Of a DNA stretch of 64,000 nucleotides, positions 27,970 to 36,997 are shown one piece after another; the stretch's first letter is position 1, and each line of letters opens with the position of its first letter. The notes below the pieces were generated by a model. It was not told the origin of the DNA. It searched no databases and saw only the letters and a program-made list of their open reading frames with translations. The translations under genes and the position numbers were made by a program. The stretch spans positions 1 to 64,000 of the forward strand of contig JAFGEZ010000030.1 of the NCBI GenBank assembly GCA_016931295.1, written 5' to 3'. The DNA comes from Candidatus Krumholzibacteriota bacterium. GTDB lineage: Bacteria > Krumholzibacteriota > Krumholzibacteriia > Krumholzibacteriales > Krumholzibacteriaceae.

Positions 27970-29121
27970 ATGCTCGCGGAACGGATGAACAGGCTGGGCA
28001 CGGAGACCGCGTTCGAGGTCCTGGCCCGCGCCAAAGCCATGGAGGCCGAAGGCCGTGAGGTGATCCATCTCGAGATCGGCGAGCCCGATTTCGATACGCC
28101 GGGGTATATCATCGACGCCGCAAAGAAGGCGCTCGACAAGGGGTTCACGCATTACGTGCCTTCAGCCGGGATCCCAGAGGTACGCAAGGCATTCGCCGAT
28201 TTCATCACGAGGGATCGCGGTCTCGAGGTAGGTCCGGACAATATCGTCGTCACGCCGGGGGCGAAGCCGATCCTCTTCTTCTCGATCCTGGCCCTCGTGG
28301 ACAAGGGCGACGAGGTGGTCTACCCGAATCCCGGATTCCCCATCTACGAATCGGTGATCAACTTCGTCGGCGGAAAGCCCGTTCCCATCCCCCTGCGCGA
28401 GGAGAAGGAGTTCTCCTTCGACCTCGACGAGATGAGGGGGCTGGTCAACGAGAAGACCAAGCTCATCATCCTGAATTCGCCGCACAATCCGACCGGCGGA
28501 TCGATGACACCTGCCGACATGAAGGGCGTGGCCGAGCTCGCCGAGAAGAACGACGCGTGGATCCTGAGCGACGAGGTCTACTCGAAGATGGTCTACGACG
28601 GAAAGCATGTCAGCATCTTCGACTATCCCGAGGTCAGGGATCGCGTGATCCTGCTCGAAGGCCATTCCAAGACCTACGCGATGACCGGCTGGCGTCTCGG
28701 CTACGGCATCATGCCGAAGGAACTGGCCGCGCAGATCGCCAAGATCCAGACGAACAGCAACTCCTGCACGTCGGCGTTCGTGCAGATGGCCGGGAAGGCG
28801 GCGATCGAGGGACCGCAGGACGAATCGCTGAAGATGATGGCGGAATTCAAGGCGCGCCGGGATATCTTCGTCGACGGTCTCAACACGATCCCCGGGTTCA
28901 AGTGCCTGCGACCGAAGGGCGCCTTCTACGTCTTCCCGAACATCACCGGAACGGGTATGAAGTCCAAGCAGCTCGAGGAACACCTGCTCGCCGAGGCGGG
29001 CGTCGCCGGTCTCAGCGGCACGAGCTTCGGCAGATACGGAGAGGGCTACCTGAGATTCTCCTACGCGAATTCGCAGGAGAACCTGCTGAAGGCCCTCGAG
29101 AAGATCAGAAAAGCCCTGTAG
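27970..29121 (+). CDS. Class I PLP aminotransferase (aspartate-aminotransferase-like)
   Basis: ATG 27970 follows AGGAGGAG (27960-27966); 383 residues. It is a fold-type I aminotransferase: VIHLEIGEPDFDTPGYI at the N-terminus, FTHYVPSAGIPEVRKAFADF, LNSPHNPTGG, DEVYSKMVYDG, and the PLP lysine Lys234 in GHSKTYAMTGWRLGY, with the terminal RFSYANSQENLLKALEKI holding the carboxylate-binding Arg. It transfers an amino group between an amino acid, probably aspartate or an aromatic or branched acid, and 2-oxoglutarate in the cytoplasm. Substrate preference cannot be read from the sequence. It has its own promoter and is followed by a hairpin terminator before the carbamate kinase gene. Confidence 0.92.
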   Translation: MLAERMNRLGTETAFEVLARAKAMEAEGREVIHLEIGEPDFDTPGYIIDAAKKALDKGFTHYVPSAGIPEVRKAFADFITRDRGLEVGPDNIVVTPGAKPILFFSILALVDKGDEVVYPNPGFPIYESVINFVGGKPVPIPLREEKEFSFDLDEMRGLVNEKTKLIILNSPHNPTGGSMTPADMKGVAELAEKNDAWILSDEVYSKMVYDGKHVSIFDYPEVRDRVILLEGHSKTYAMTGWRLGYGIMPKELAAQIAKIQTNSNSCTSAFVQMAGKAAIEGPQDESLKMMAEFKARRDIFVDGLNTIPGFKCLRPKGAFYVFPNITGTGMKSKQLEEHLLAEAGVAGLSGTSFGRYGEGYLRFSYANSQENLLKALEKIRKAL

Positions 29122-29141
29122 GAAACGATCACACCCACGAA

Positions 29142-29180
29142 CCCCTGGCGGAGGCATGCCCTCCGCCAGGGGCCGTGTTT
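29142..29180 (+). terminator. Intrinsic terminator after the aminotransferase gene
   Basis: A perfect 13-bp stem, CCCCTGGCGGAGG at 29142-29154 pairing with 29160-29172, encloses a 5-base loop. Only a short T-run (GTGTTTT) follows. Its G+C-rich stem and place right after the gene support termination or attenuation ahead of arcC. Confidence 0.75.
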
Positions 29181-29193
29181 TCGGAGGTAATCC

Positions 29194-30138
29194 GTGTCTC
29201 TCGGCATCGACGTGATTGCGCTCGGCGGCAATGCCATCATTCCCGCCGACGGGACGGGGACGATCGAGGAACAGCGGGATCTCACCGCGCAGACGATGGG
29301 ACAGGTCGGGGAGCTGATCGCCTCCGGGCGCAAGGTCATCGTCACGCACGGCAACGGACCGATCGTCGGCAACATCATGGAACGCAACGAAGCCGTCAAG
29401 GACCGCATTCCGCCGATGCCACTCGATATCTGCGGCGCCGATTCGCAGGGCGGGATCGGCTACATGATACAGCAGGCGCTCAGGAACGAGCTTGCCAGGC
29501 GCGGCATGCCGCGCGAAGTCGTCTCCATCGTCTCGCAGGTTGTCGTTTCCGCGGAGGACGACGCCTTCCAGAAGCCGACCAAGCCGATCGGTCCCTTCTA
29601 TACCGAGGAGGAGGCGCAGGTGCTCATGACGGCGAAGGGATGGACGATGAAGAACGACGCCGATCGCGGCTGGCGGCGCGTCGTGCCGAGTCCCACGCCT
29701 CTCGAGATCGTCGAGTCGCGGGTCATTTCCGGACTGCTGGAGGCGGGAGTCGTCGTTATCGCTGTCGGCGGCGGGGGAATCCCCGTGGTCCGTCGCGGCA
29801 CCAGTCTCGAGGGCGTCGAGGCCGTCATCGACAAGGACCGCGCAGCCGCCGTGCTCGGCCTGGGCGTCGGAGCGGAGCGGCTCATCATCCTCACGAACGT
29901 CGAGGAAGTCTACGTGGATTTCGGCACCCCGCAGCAGCGGCCGATCGGGACGATCTCCCTCTCCGAGATCCGGCGCCTCTACGAGGCGTACGAGTTCCCC
30001 GCGGGATCGATGGGCCCGAAGATCCGTTCGGCCGTCGAGTTCCTCGCCAACGGAGGGAGCGAGGCGATCATCTCGCATGCCGGACGGCTGGGCGACGCCT
30101 GCGAGGGGAAGGCCGGCACGCACATCCTCCCTGATTGA
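29194..30138 (+). CDS. arcC: Carbamate kinase
   Basis: GTG 29194 follows GGAGG (29183-29187); 314 residues, the usual length. Family marks are IDVIALGGNAII, VIVTHGNGPIVGN, ICGADSQGGIGYMIQQAL, VVIAVGGGGIPVV, IDKDRAAAVLG and PAGSMGPKIRSAVEFL. The enzyme makes ATP and carbamate (then CO2 and NH3) from carbamoyl phosphate and ADP, usually as the last step of arginine or ureide breakdown. No arginine deiminase or ornithine carbamoyltransferase gene is present in this window, so its carbamoyl-phosphate source is not shown here. It shares the strand with the aminotransferase but lies beyond a terminator. Confidence 0.95.
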   Translation: MSLGIDVIALGGNAIIPADGTGTIEEQRDLTAQTMGQVGELIASGRKVIVTHGNGPIVGNIMERNEAVKDRIPPMPLDICGADSQGGIGYMIQQALRNELARRGMPREVVSIVSQVVVSAEDDAFQKPTKPIGPFYTEEEAQVLMTAKGWTMKNDADRGWRRVVPSPTPLEIVESRVISGLLEAGVVVIAVGGGGIPVVRRGTSLEGVEAVIDKDRAAAVLGLGVGAERLIILTNVEEVYVDFGTPQQRPIGTISLSEIRRLYEAYEFPAGSMGPKIRSAVEFLANGGSEAIISHAGRLGDACEGKAGTHILPD

Positions 30139-30349
30139 CCGGCAAACCAAACGAGGCGGCGTCCCGTTCCGTCCGGGCGAGTCTCCCTATTCGCATTCTT
30201 TTCCTTTCCGACGATATCCGTCGTGGAGGAGGAACGAGCCCGGACCGTCCGTCCGCCGCGGGAGTCATCATCCGCCGGATCGGCGGGGACGCGCTCGACG
30301 ACCTCCATTTCCGAACCGTTTCCTTGTCCCGCGGCCTCGCGCATTCCCG

Positions 30350-30378
30350 TTGCAAGCCGCTGTCGACGTTCGTATACT
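30350..30378 (+). promoter_or_regulatory. Promoter of the PAS hybrid histidine kinase gene
   Basis: TTGCAA (30350-30355), a 17-base spacer and TATACT (30373-30378), 22 bases before the start codon. The region 30139-30349 shows no other clear signal. Confidence 0.7.
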
Positions 30379-30399
30379 GCGTTCTGATCGGGAGGAAGC

Positions 30400-32295
30400 A
30401 TGACAGGCGGGCGATTCGGGAAGGAAGACACGGGCCCCATCGACCGGGGAGCGCTCCGGAGCATACTGGACGCCCTCAGCGAGCACGTGATCTATTACGG
30501 CGACGAGGAGATGCGGATCGTGCACGCGAACCGCGCCGCGGCCGCGTCGCTCGGCGCGGAGCCCGAGGATCTCGTCGGCGGGACATGCTACGCGCTGTGG
30601 CACGGGCGCGACGAACCGTGCGAAGATTGCCCCATCCTCGAATCGATGAACACGGGGAAGCGTTGCGAGCGGGAAGTGACGACGCCGGACGGCCGCGTCT
30701 GGTCGATCAGGGGCAATCCCGTGCTCGGCCCGGACGGCAGCGATCGAGGCGCCGTCGAGATCACGATGGAGATCACCGCCCGGAGGAAAGCCGAGCGCTC
30801 CCTCCGCGAGAGCGAGGAACGGTACCGCAGCGTCGTCGAGAACGCACACGAAGGCATTTGCATCCTCGATCGTTCCGGCCGCATCGTCTTCGCGAACCGC
30901 TACATGGAACGTCTTCTCTCGGTCGATCGAACCGAGCTGATCGGGTGCTCCTTCCTCGAATTCACCTGTTTTGACGAGAGAGCCGACCACGGGAAACGCC
31001 TCGAACGTTTTTCTGCGGAAGAGACGGAACGGATGCATTTCGAGGCGACGGCGCTTTCCCGCGACGGACGGCGCGTTCTCGTCGACATCGTCGTCAATCG
31101 CGTCATCTTCGAGGGCGACACGGCAATGCTCAACATCGTGCGGGACGTCACCGAGCAGCGGCAGATCGAGGAGGAACGCCAGAAGGCGGAGCATCTCGAA
31201 TCGATCGGCGTGCTCGCGGGCGGGATCGCCCACGACTTCAACAACATACTCACCGCGATCCTCGGAAACATCTCGGTCGCGAAGGTAACGATCGGCGATG
31301 GCGAGGCGATCGCGCGGTTCCTCGACGAGGCCGAACGGGCGACGGTCAGGGCGAGGGTCCTCACGCAGCAGTTGCTCACCTTCTCCCGCGGAGGCGAGCC
31401 GGTCAAGCGGGTCTCACCGGTCGGCGCGCTGATCGAGGAGTCGGCGACCTTCGCCCTGCGGGGCTCGAAGGTGGACTGCGAATTCCTGATCGCCGAGGAT
31501 CTGCTGAACGCCGACATCGATGAAGGGCAGATCGGGCAGGTCGTGCAGAATCTCGTCATCAACGCATTCCAGGCGATGCCCGCCGGGGGCACGATCAACA
31601 TCGCCGCCCTGAACGAGACCCTCGTCGAGGGGCAGATCCCGCCCCTCGAAGCCGGGGAATACGTGCGCGTCTCCGTCTCGGACGGCGGGTGCGGGATATC
31701 TCCGGAATACGTCGAGCGCGTCTTCGATCCATATTTCACCACGAAGGAGCGGGGGAGCGGGCTCGGGCTCGCGACGGTCTACTCGATCATCCGGAAGCAT
31801 CGAGGCCACGTGCTTCTCTCCTCGGAATCCGGCGTCGGCACGACCGTCACCTTCTACCTTCCGGCCACCCGAGAGGGAGCGGAGGAGGACGGGCCGGTCG
31901 TCGAGCCCCCGGCGACGGGACGCCTGCGGATCCTGCTCATGGACGACGAGGAACTGGTGCGCGAAGCGGCCGGGCGGATGCTCGAGCGCATGGGGCACGA
32001 CGTGGCGTTCGCCCGCGACGGGACGGAAGCCATCGCGGCCTGCGGGAGGGCTCTCGACGCGGAAACGCCCTTCGACGTCGTGATCATGGACCTGACGATC
32101 CCCGGCGGCATGGGCGGCGAGGAGGCGATCGGGATGTTGCGCGGGATCGATCCGGGCGTGCGCGTGATCGTCTCGAGCGGCTATTCGAACGATCCCGTCA
32201 TGGCCAATTTCCGCGCGTACGGATTCGACGGGTTCATCCCCAAACCGTATCGGCTCGAGGAGATGCGGCGCGCGATCGCGGGGGTCCTCTCGTGA
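30400..32295 (+). CDS. Cytoplasmic PAS-PAS hybrid histidine kinase with receiver domain
   Basis: ATG 30400 follows GGAGGA (30391-30396); 631 residues with no membrane helix. Domains: PAS1 (about 17-130) with three close cysteines (Cys63, Cys74, Cys77 in CYALWHGRDEPCEDC), PAS2 (about 137-255), HisKA with phosphoacceptor His near residue 277 in GGIAHDFNNILTAI, HATPase_c (N-box NLVINAFQAMP, then DGGCGI and GSGLGLATV), and a C-terminal receiver (RILLMDDEEL, phosphoacceptor Asp about 564 in MDLTIPGGMGG, then SGYSND and PKPY). It is a soluble sensor kinase of the class whose terminal receiver can be dephosphorylated or pass phosphate on. No separate response regulator or phosphotransfer gene was seen nearby. 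Its stop overlaps the LarA-like gene (GTGA), which suggests a joint function. Confidence 0.92.
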   Translation: MTGGRFGKEDTGPIDRGALRSILDALSEHVIYYGDEEMRIVHANRAAAASLGAEPEDLVGGTCYALWHGRDEPCEDCPILESMNTGKRCEREVTTPDGRVWSIRGNPVLGPDGSDRGAVEITMEITARRKAERSLRESEERYRSVVENAHEGICILDRSGRIVFANRYMERLLSVDRTELIGCSFLEFTCFDERADHGKRLERFSAEETERMHFEATALSRDGRRVLVDIVVNRVIFEGDTAMLNIVRDVTEQRQIEEERQKAEHLESIGVLAGGIAHDFNNILTAILGNISVAKVTIGDGEAIARFLDEAERATVRARVLTQQLLTFSRGGEPVKRVSPVGALIEESATFALRGSKVDCEFLIAEDLLNADIDEGQIGQVVQNLVINAFQAMPAGGTINIAALNETLVEGQIPPLEAGEYVRVSVSDGGCGISPEYVERVFDPYFTTKERGSGLGLATVYSIIRKHRGHVLLSSESGVGTTVTFYLPATREGAEEDGPVVEPPATGRLRILLMDDEELVREAAGRMLERMGHDVAFARDGTEAIAACGRALDAETPFDVVIMDLTIPGGMGGEEAIGMLRGIDPGVRVIVSSGYSNDPVMANFRAYGFDGFIPKPYRLEEMRRAIAGVLS

Positions 32296-33590
32296 GGATC
32301 GATCTCCCCTACGGCGACGGCGTGTTCACGGTCGACCTGCCCGGGCGGGACGGACTGCGGACAGCCGCCGGCCGTTCGCCCGCGCCGGTCGGGGACACGG
32401 CCGGTGCGTTGAGAAGGGCCGTCACCGATCCCGTGGCCGGCGAAGCCCTCCCGTCCCTCGTGCCCGGGAAGGGGAGGATCTCCGTGCTCGTCGCGGATAT
32501 CACCCGCGGCGCGTGGGTGAGGGAGGTGCTCCGGGCGCTACTCGGCGTTCTCGAGGATGCCGGCGCGGGGCCGGATCGCGTCGATATCGTCATCGCGGCG
32601 GGGACGCACCGGATGAGCGATGCCGGCGGGCTCTCACGCCATCTCGGCCCGGACGTGACCGGACGCTGGCGGACGATCGAGCACGACGCCGACGACGACG
32701 AGGCGATGGCGGAGGTCGGAGAGACGGCGGCGGGGACGGTCTGCCGGTTCCGGCGAAGCGTCGCCGAGTCGGCGCTCGTGGTGGCGATCGGCGGGGTCAC
32801 CTACCACTACTTCGCCGGGTACGGCGGCGCGAGGAAACTCGTGCTCCCCGGCGTGGCCGCGGGAAGCACGATCGTCGCGAACCACCGGCTCTCGCTGAAG
32901 AAGGATCCGGGCGAGGGGATCGCCGACGGATGCCGGCCCGGGAAGCTCGACGGCAACCCGGTTCACGCCGACATGATCGAGGGGGCCCGGCTCCTTCCGG
33001 CGTCCGTCTTCGCCGTCAACGTCGTCACGGACGAGACGGGGAGGGTCGCGTTCCTGAACGCGGGCGAGCTCGATTTGTCTCACCGGGCAGCGTGCCGGTT
33101 CCTCGACGAGCACTTCATGATCCAGCTCGACCGCCCCTGCGGGGCCGTCATCGCCGCCGCGGGCGGATGGCCGAGGGATATCAACCTTCTCCAGGCGCAC
33201 AAGGCGATGCGGAACGCAGCGTCGGCGCTGGACGAGGGCGGCGTGATGCTGATCGCCGCCGCCTGCCCCGAGGGGATCGGATCCTCCTCGTACCGCGAGG
33301 CCTTCGACGACGGGCGCATGGTGGTTCCGGACCGGGTGCGCCGTCGATACACGCTCAACTCGCAGACGGCCCTCTCGACGCGGGAGATCACCACCCGGTT
33401 CTCGGTCTATCTCCACGCCGGACTGGACGCGAGCGAGGTGTCTCGATTCGGGATGTGCCCCTGGGAGGAAGGGTTCGCGGGTTTCCTGCTCGACGGGATC
33501 CCCGACGAGGATATCCTCGTGCTTCCGAACGCGGCGATGTTCCTCCCCGTCGTCGCGGGAGACGGATCGTCGAAACGGGACGAGGAATGA
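32292..33590 (+). CDS. LarA-type nickel-pincer racemase family protein
   Basis: GTG 32292 overlaps the kinase stop by four bases; 432 residues, matching the LarA family length. His106 (AAGTHRMS), His172 (TYHYFAGYGGARK), Lys182 and His198 (ANHRLS) sit at the spacing of His108, His174, Lys184 and His200 of Lactiplantibacillus plantarum LarA, each offset by two. In LarA the lysine holds the nickel-pincer nucleotide and the histidines bind nickel or catalyse. The enzyme likely racemises or epimerises a 2-hydroxyacid. No larB, larC or larE maturation gene lies in the window, so the cofactor source and the exact substrate are unknown. Coupling to a sensor kinase is unusual. Confidence 0.88.
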   Translation: MRIDLPYGDGVFTVDLPGRDGLRTAAGRSPAPVGDTAGALRRAVTDPVAGEALPSLVPGKGRISVLVADITRGAWVREVLRALLGVLEDAGAGPDRVDIVIAAGTHRMSDAGGLSRHLGPDVTGRWRTIEHDADDDEAMAEVGETAAGTVCRFRRSVAESALVVAIGGVTYHYFAGYGGARKLVLPGVAAGSTIVANHRLSLKKDPGEGIADGCRPGKLDGNPVHADMIEGARLLPASVFAVNVVTDETGRVAFLNAGELDLSHRAACRFLDEHFMIQLDRPCGAVIAAAGGWPRDINLLQAHKAMRNAASALDEGGVMLIAAACPEGIGSSSYREAFDDGRMVVPDRVRRRYTLNSQTALSTREITTRFSVYLHAGLDASEVSRFGMCPWEEGFAGFLLDGIPDEDILVLPNAAMFLPVVAGDGSSKRDEE

Positions 33591-33633
33591 GACGAACGAA
33601 AACGAGCCTCGTTTCCTCGCACGAATTCCCGCT

Positions 33634-35541
33634 CTACCAGCGCCAGCCGAGCAGCCGCTGCGCGTGGAATATCCAGTAGCATCCGAGAATACCGGCGAAA
33701 ACGACCGACTGGTGGATACGCCCGGCGAGACTGCCCCTCCCGGAGCGCCATGCGTCGACGACCCGCCACGCGAAGAGAGAGGCCGGCAGGAGCGCGAGGA
33801 TCGGGATGGCCATGACCGCCGCGAACGCCGGCGACGGACCGAACACGAGGCCGGCCGAACGGGCGCCGGCCCGGGCGAGTGGCAGGAACACGAGGAGCAT
33901 GGCCGCGGTCGTCTCTCCGGCGCTCTTTTCCAGGCCTGCCGGCCCGGTTCCTCGCCCGGCGAGACGCATGACGCTTTCGGCGACGGGACGGACGAGGATC
34001 GAGACGAGCAGCGAGACGCAGACGACGAGGAACGGCACCGTGAACGACGGTTCCTCGTACCAGGGCAGGCGGCGGAAGGTGTGCAACCCGTTCCACGAGA
34101 CATAGGCCGGCCGGCCGGTGTCGCCGCCGAAAAAGCAGAGGCTCTCGCCCGTCGGGGGGTGCACGAAGATCCCGGCTCCCCGTTTCGTGAAGACCCGGCC
34201 GCCGACCAGCAGCGTGTCGCCCGTTCCCGCCGCGATCGCCAGCCCGCCGTCGGGGAACCGGGCGAATTTCTCGACCGTCTCCTGCGAGTGGGGAAGGTAT
34301 CGCCACGAGCCGGCCAGGCGTCGGGGATCGGGGGCGGAACTTCCCTGCGCGGCGATCGAAGCCGGCGTCTCCGGTTCCGGGAGGCAAACCGGCCCGACGA
34401 AACGGTCGAGGAAGGCGTCCGCGAAGGAGCGCTGCAGGCCGCCCCCGGCATCGTGGTTCCACGCGACGAAGAAGCCGACATCGAGCGAGGGCGCGACGCA
34501 GACGAAGCATCCCGCTCCGCGGTTCCCGCCGGCATGATAGGCGACGACGGTTTCGCCCCGTCGCTCGAGGTGCCAGGCGAGCCCCATCGACCGGGGAAGT
34601 CCGGGGCAGGAGACGACGTTCGGGGTCAGCATCAGGTCGACCACCCCGGGGGCGATGCCGTCCGGAACGATCCCGGCGCCGGCCGTCCCCGCGGGAACCG
34701 TCGCCTCGCCGAGCATCATTCCGATGAAGCGGCCCATGTCGGCGGCGGTGGAACGCATCCCGGCCGAACCGCGTATGTTCACGAAATCCTTCTCGACGCG
34801 GACGAACCGGGCCGCGTCGTCACTCGAATACTCGTATTGTCCCATGAGCAGCTTGCCGGGGAACTCGTTTGTCTCGAATCCCGTATCGCCCATGCCGAGG
34901 GGGTCGAGAATACGCTCGCGGACGTACGCCTCGTACGGTTCGCCCGAGACGGTCTCGACGATGCGCGCTGCGATGGAGACGCCGATGCCGGAATAGCAGA
35001 AGGCCGTTCCCGGCTCGCGGACGACGGGGGGGATGCAACCGGCGAGAAAATCCGCCAGCGGCGGGATATCGCGCGCGTGCCGCGACTTGAGCCCGATCAT
35101 GGATTCGTCGAACCCCGCCGTGTGCGTGAGCAGGTGCCGGGGGGTGACATCGACGCCCGTTGGCGAATGAATGCGCAGCCCGGCGAGATGGTTTTCGGCG
35201 GGTTCGTCGAGATCGACTGCGCCGCCGACGGCGAGCTGCGCGACGGCCATGGCCGTGAAGATCTTCGTGACGGAGGCGAGGCGGACGACCGTCAGGACGG
35301 GATCGAATGGCTCTTCCCGCTCGATGTCGGCCATCCCGTAGCCGCGCGAGAAGAGAATGCCCCCGGCGTTCGCGACGACGACGACCCCGCCGGGGATGGG
35401 TGTCGGGGCATCCTCGATCCAGTACCGGAAGAGGGAATCGGCGAGGGAGGCGACCGACGAGGAATCGGGCGTTTCGGCCTCGGACGGAAGCCCGTGGAAA
35501 AGAACGGCGGCGAGCAGGATGGCGGCGAGGGACGTTTTCAT
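33634..35541 (-). CDS. Membrane-anchored class C beta-lactamase-like serine hydrolase
   Basis: ATG at 35541 (MKTSLAAILLAAVLFHG, a signal peptide ending near SEAE) gives 635 residues. A longer frame back to 35700 is rejected because it would put 53 residues before the signal peptide. The catalytic half (about 30-370) has the SxxK motif SVTK in RLASVTKIFTAMA, the Tyr motif YSG in FCYSGIGVSIAARI, and HTAGFDESM. About residues 430-500 look like a small beta domain (GGLAIAAGTGDTLLVGGRVF). Three or four membrane helices end the protein (FLVVCVSLLVSILV; AAMLLVFLPLARAG; FAAVMAIPILALLPASLFAW; SVVFAGILGCYWIF). Such proteins are usually esterases or D-amino peptidases acting outside the inner membrane. 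It is divergent from purD. A weak TATATT (complement of 35582-35587) may be its -10. Confidence 0.88.
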   Translation of the reverse strand: MKTSLAAILLAAVLFHGLPSEAETPDSSSVASLADSLFRYWIEDAPTPIPGGVVVVANAGGILFSRGYGMADIEREEPFDPVLTVVRLASVTKIFTAMAVAQLAVGGAVDLDEPAENHLAGLRIHSPTGVDVTPRHLLTHTAGFDESMIGLKSRHARDIPPLADFLAGCIPPVVREPGTAFCYSGIGVSIAARIVETVSGEPYEAYVRERILDPLGMGDTGFETNEFPGKLLMGQYEYSSDDAARFVRVEKDFVNIRGSAGMRSTAADMGRFIGMMLGEATVPAGTAGAGIVPDGIAPGVVDLMLTPNVVSCPGLPRSMGLAWHLERRGETVVAYHAGGNRGAGCFVCVAPSLDVGFFVAWNHDAGGGLQRSFADAFLDRFVGPVCLPEPETPASIAAQGSSAPDPRRLAGSWRYLPHSQETVEKFARFPDGGLAIAAGTGDTLLVGGRVFTKRGAGIFVHPPTGESLCFFGGDTGRPAYVSWNGLHTFRRLPWYEEPSFTVPFLVVCVSLLVSILVRPVAESVMRLAGRGTGPAGLEKSAGETTAAMLLVFLPLARAGARSAGLVFGPSPAFAAVMAIPILALLPASLFAWRVVDAWRSGRGSLAGRIHQSVVFAGILGCYWIFHAQRLLGWRW

Positions 35542-35620
35542 GACGGTATGACGATGCGAGGTGACTGGCGCGCCGGTTGGAAATATATGCGATTCCCCCG
35601 CGGGAGGAAAGGAGAAAACC

Positions 35621-35650
35621 ATGCAAACAACGAACGATCTGTGATAGATT
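35621..35650 (+). promoter_or_regulatory. Possible promoter of the purD-purE operon
   Basis: ATGCAA (35621-35626), an 18-base spacer and TAGATT (35645-35650). The -10 is good and the -35 weak. Nothing resembling a purine riboswitch was seen in the 80-base leader. Confidence 0.4.
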
Positions 35651-35731
35651 GACCCGTCGGGGACGCCGGGGGAGGCGTTTCCCGGTCGAGGAAGCGACAC
35701 CCGCCATCATCCTGTGAAGGGAGTGACATCG

Positions 35732-36997
35732 ATGAAGGTCCTCGTTGTCGGCGGCGGCGGCAGGGAGCATACGCTCGTCTGGAAGCTCGCCCGCTCGCCC
35801 CGGGTCGACGAAGTATACGCGGCGCCGGGAAACGCGGGAATCGCCTCGATCGGCACCTGCGTTCCGGTGGCGGCCGACGACAAGCAGGCACTTCTCGATT
35901 TCGCGCGGGAAAAAGAGATCGATCTCACCGTCGTCGGACCCGAGGCCCCGCTCGTCGCCGGGATCGTCGAGCTGTTCCGTTCGAAGAACCGGCGGATCTT
36001 CGGATTCGACAGCAGGGGCGCGCTGCTCGAGGGAAGCAAGATATGGGCGAAGCAGTTCATGAAACGCCACGGGATTCCCACGGGCGGATTCGACATCTTC
36101 GACGGCTACTGCGCCGCCGAGTCGTTCGTCGCCGAGCACGAGCCCCCGTTCGTAATCAAGGCGGACGGTCTCGCCGCCGGGAAGGGCGTCATGATCTGCT
36201 CGACGCTCGCCGAGGCCAGGGCCGCGGTCGGCGCCGCGATGAAGGATCGGGCGTTCGGGGAGGCGGGCAGCCGGATCATCGTCGAGGAGTTCCTCCGCGG
36301 GCCGGAGATCTCGGTGCTCGCCCTCTTCGACGGGAAGGACTACCGGCTGTTCGTGCCCTCGCAGGATCACAAGCGCGCGTTCGACGGCGATCTCGGACCC
36401 AACACGGGCGGCATGGGCGCCTACGCCCCCGTTTCCCTCTACACCGGCGAGGCGGCCGAGCGGATCCGCACGGAGATCATCGAACCGACCTTCGAGGGGA
36501 TGCGCGCCGAGGGGATCGCCGGCGCGGGTGTGCTCTACTTCGGGATCATGATGACCGGTGACGGCCCGAAGGTCCTCGAATACAACTGCAGGTTCGGCGA
36601 TCCGGAGACGCAGGTCATCCTGCCGCTGTTCGGCGGCGATCTCTTCGAGGCGATATGGGCGGCCACCGAGGGGCGTCTGGGCACGGTGCGCTTCGAGAAC
36701 AGCGCCGCCGCCGCGGCATGCGTCGTCGTGGCGTCGGGGGGCTATCCCGGCCCCTACACGAGCGGGTACGAGATCACGGGCATCGACAGGGCCAGGGAGA
36801 AGGGGTGCATCGTCTTCCACGCCGGCACGACGATGGACGGAGGCGTCCTGAAGACGGCCGGCGGACGCGTGCTCGGCGTGACGGGGCTCGGAACGACGCT
36901 GCAGGAAGCGCTCGAGGCCGCCTACGCCGGCATCGACGAGATCGCCTTCACCGATTGCTTTTCGAGACGTGACATCGGACGAAAGGGACTGAGATGA
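35732..36997 (+). CDS. purD: Phosphoribosylamine-glycine ligase
   Basis: ATG 35732, behind GAAGGGAG, gives 421 residues; an in-frame ATG at 35714 would put six residues before the Rossmann start and lie upstream of the ribosome site. The N-terminal MKVLVVGGGGREHTLVWKL, then TVVGPEAPLVAGI, the ATP-grasp region (PFVIKADGLAAGKGVMIC; VEEFLRGPEISVLALFDG), DHKRAFDGDLGPNTGGMGAY and YNCRFGDPETQVILP are diagnostic. It makes glycinamide ribonucleotide in step two of de novo purine synthesis. It overlaps purE by four bases. Length and all key motifs are normal. Confidence 0.97.
   Translation: MKVLVVGGGGREHTLVWKLARSPRVDEVYAAPGNAGIASIGTCVPVAADDKQALLDFAREKEIDLTVVGPEAPLVAGIVELFRSKNRRIFGFDSRGALLEGSKIWAKQFMKRHGIPTGGFDIFDGYCAAESFVAEHEPPFVIKADGLAAGKGVMICSTLAEARAAVGAAMKDRAFGEAGSRIIVEEFLRGPEISVLALFDGKDYRLFVPSQDHKRAFDGDLGPNTGGMGAYAPVSLYTGEAAERIRTEIIEPTFEGMRAEGIAGAGVLYFGIMMTGDGPKVLEYNCRFGDPETQVILPLFGGDLFEAIWAATEGRLGTVRFENSAAAAACVVVASGGYPGPYTSGYEITGIDRAREKGCIVFHAGTTMDGGVLKTAGGRVLGVTGLGTTLQEALEAAYAGIDEIAFTDCFSRRDIGRKGLR

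Noticed and set aside
28162-30150. 662-codon minus-strand frame over the aminotransferase and arcC
   Set aside because: Shadow of two clear enzyme genes; no motif, signal or ribosome site.
33591-33633. Possible terminator between the convergent larA-like and serine-hydrolase genes
   Set aside because: Only a 6-bp AAACGA/TCGTTT stem with a 3-base loop and no T-run.
33664-35652. 662-codon plus-strand frame
   Set aside because: Opposite the serine hydrolase; composition-driven, no domain.
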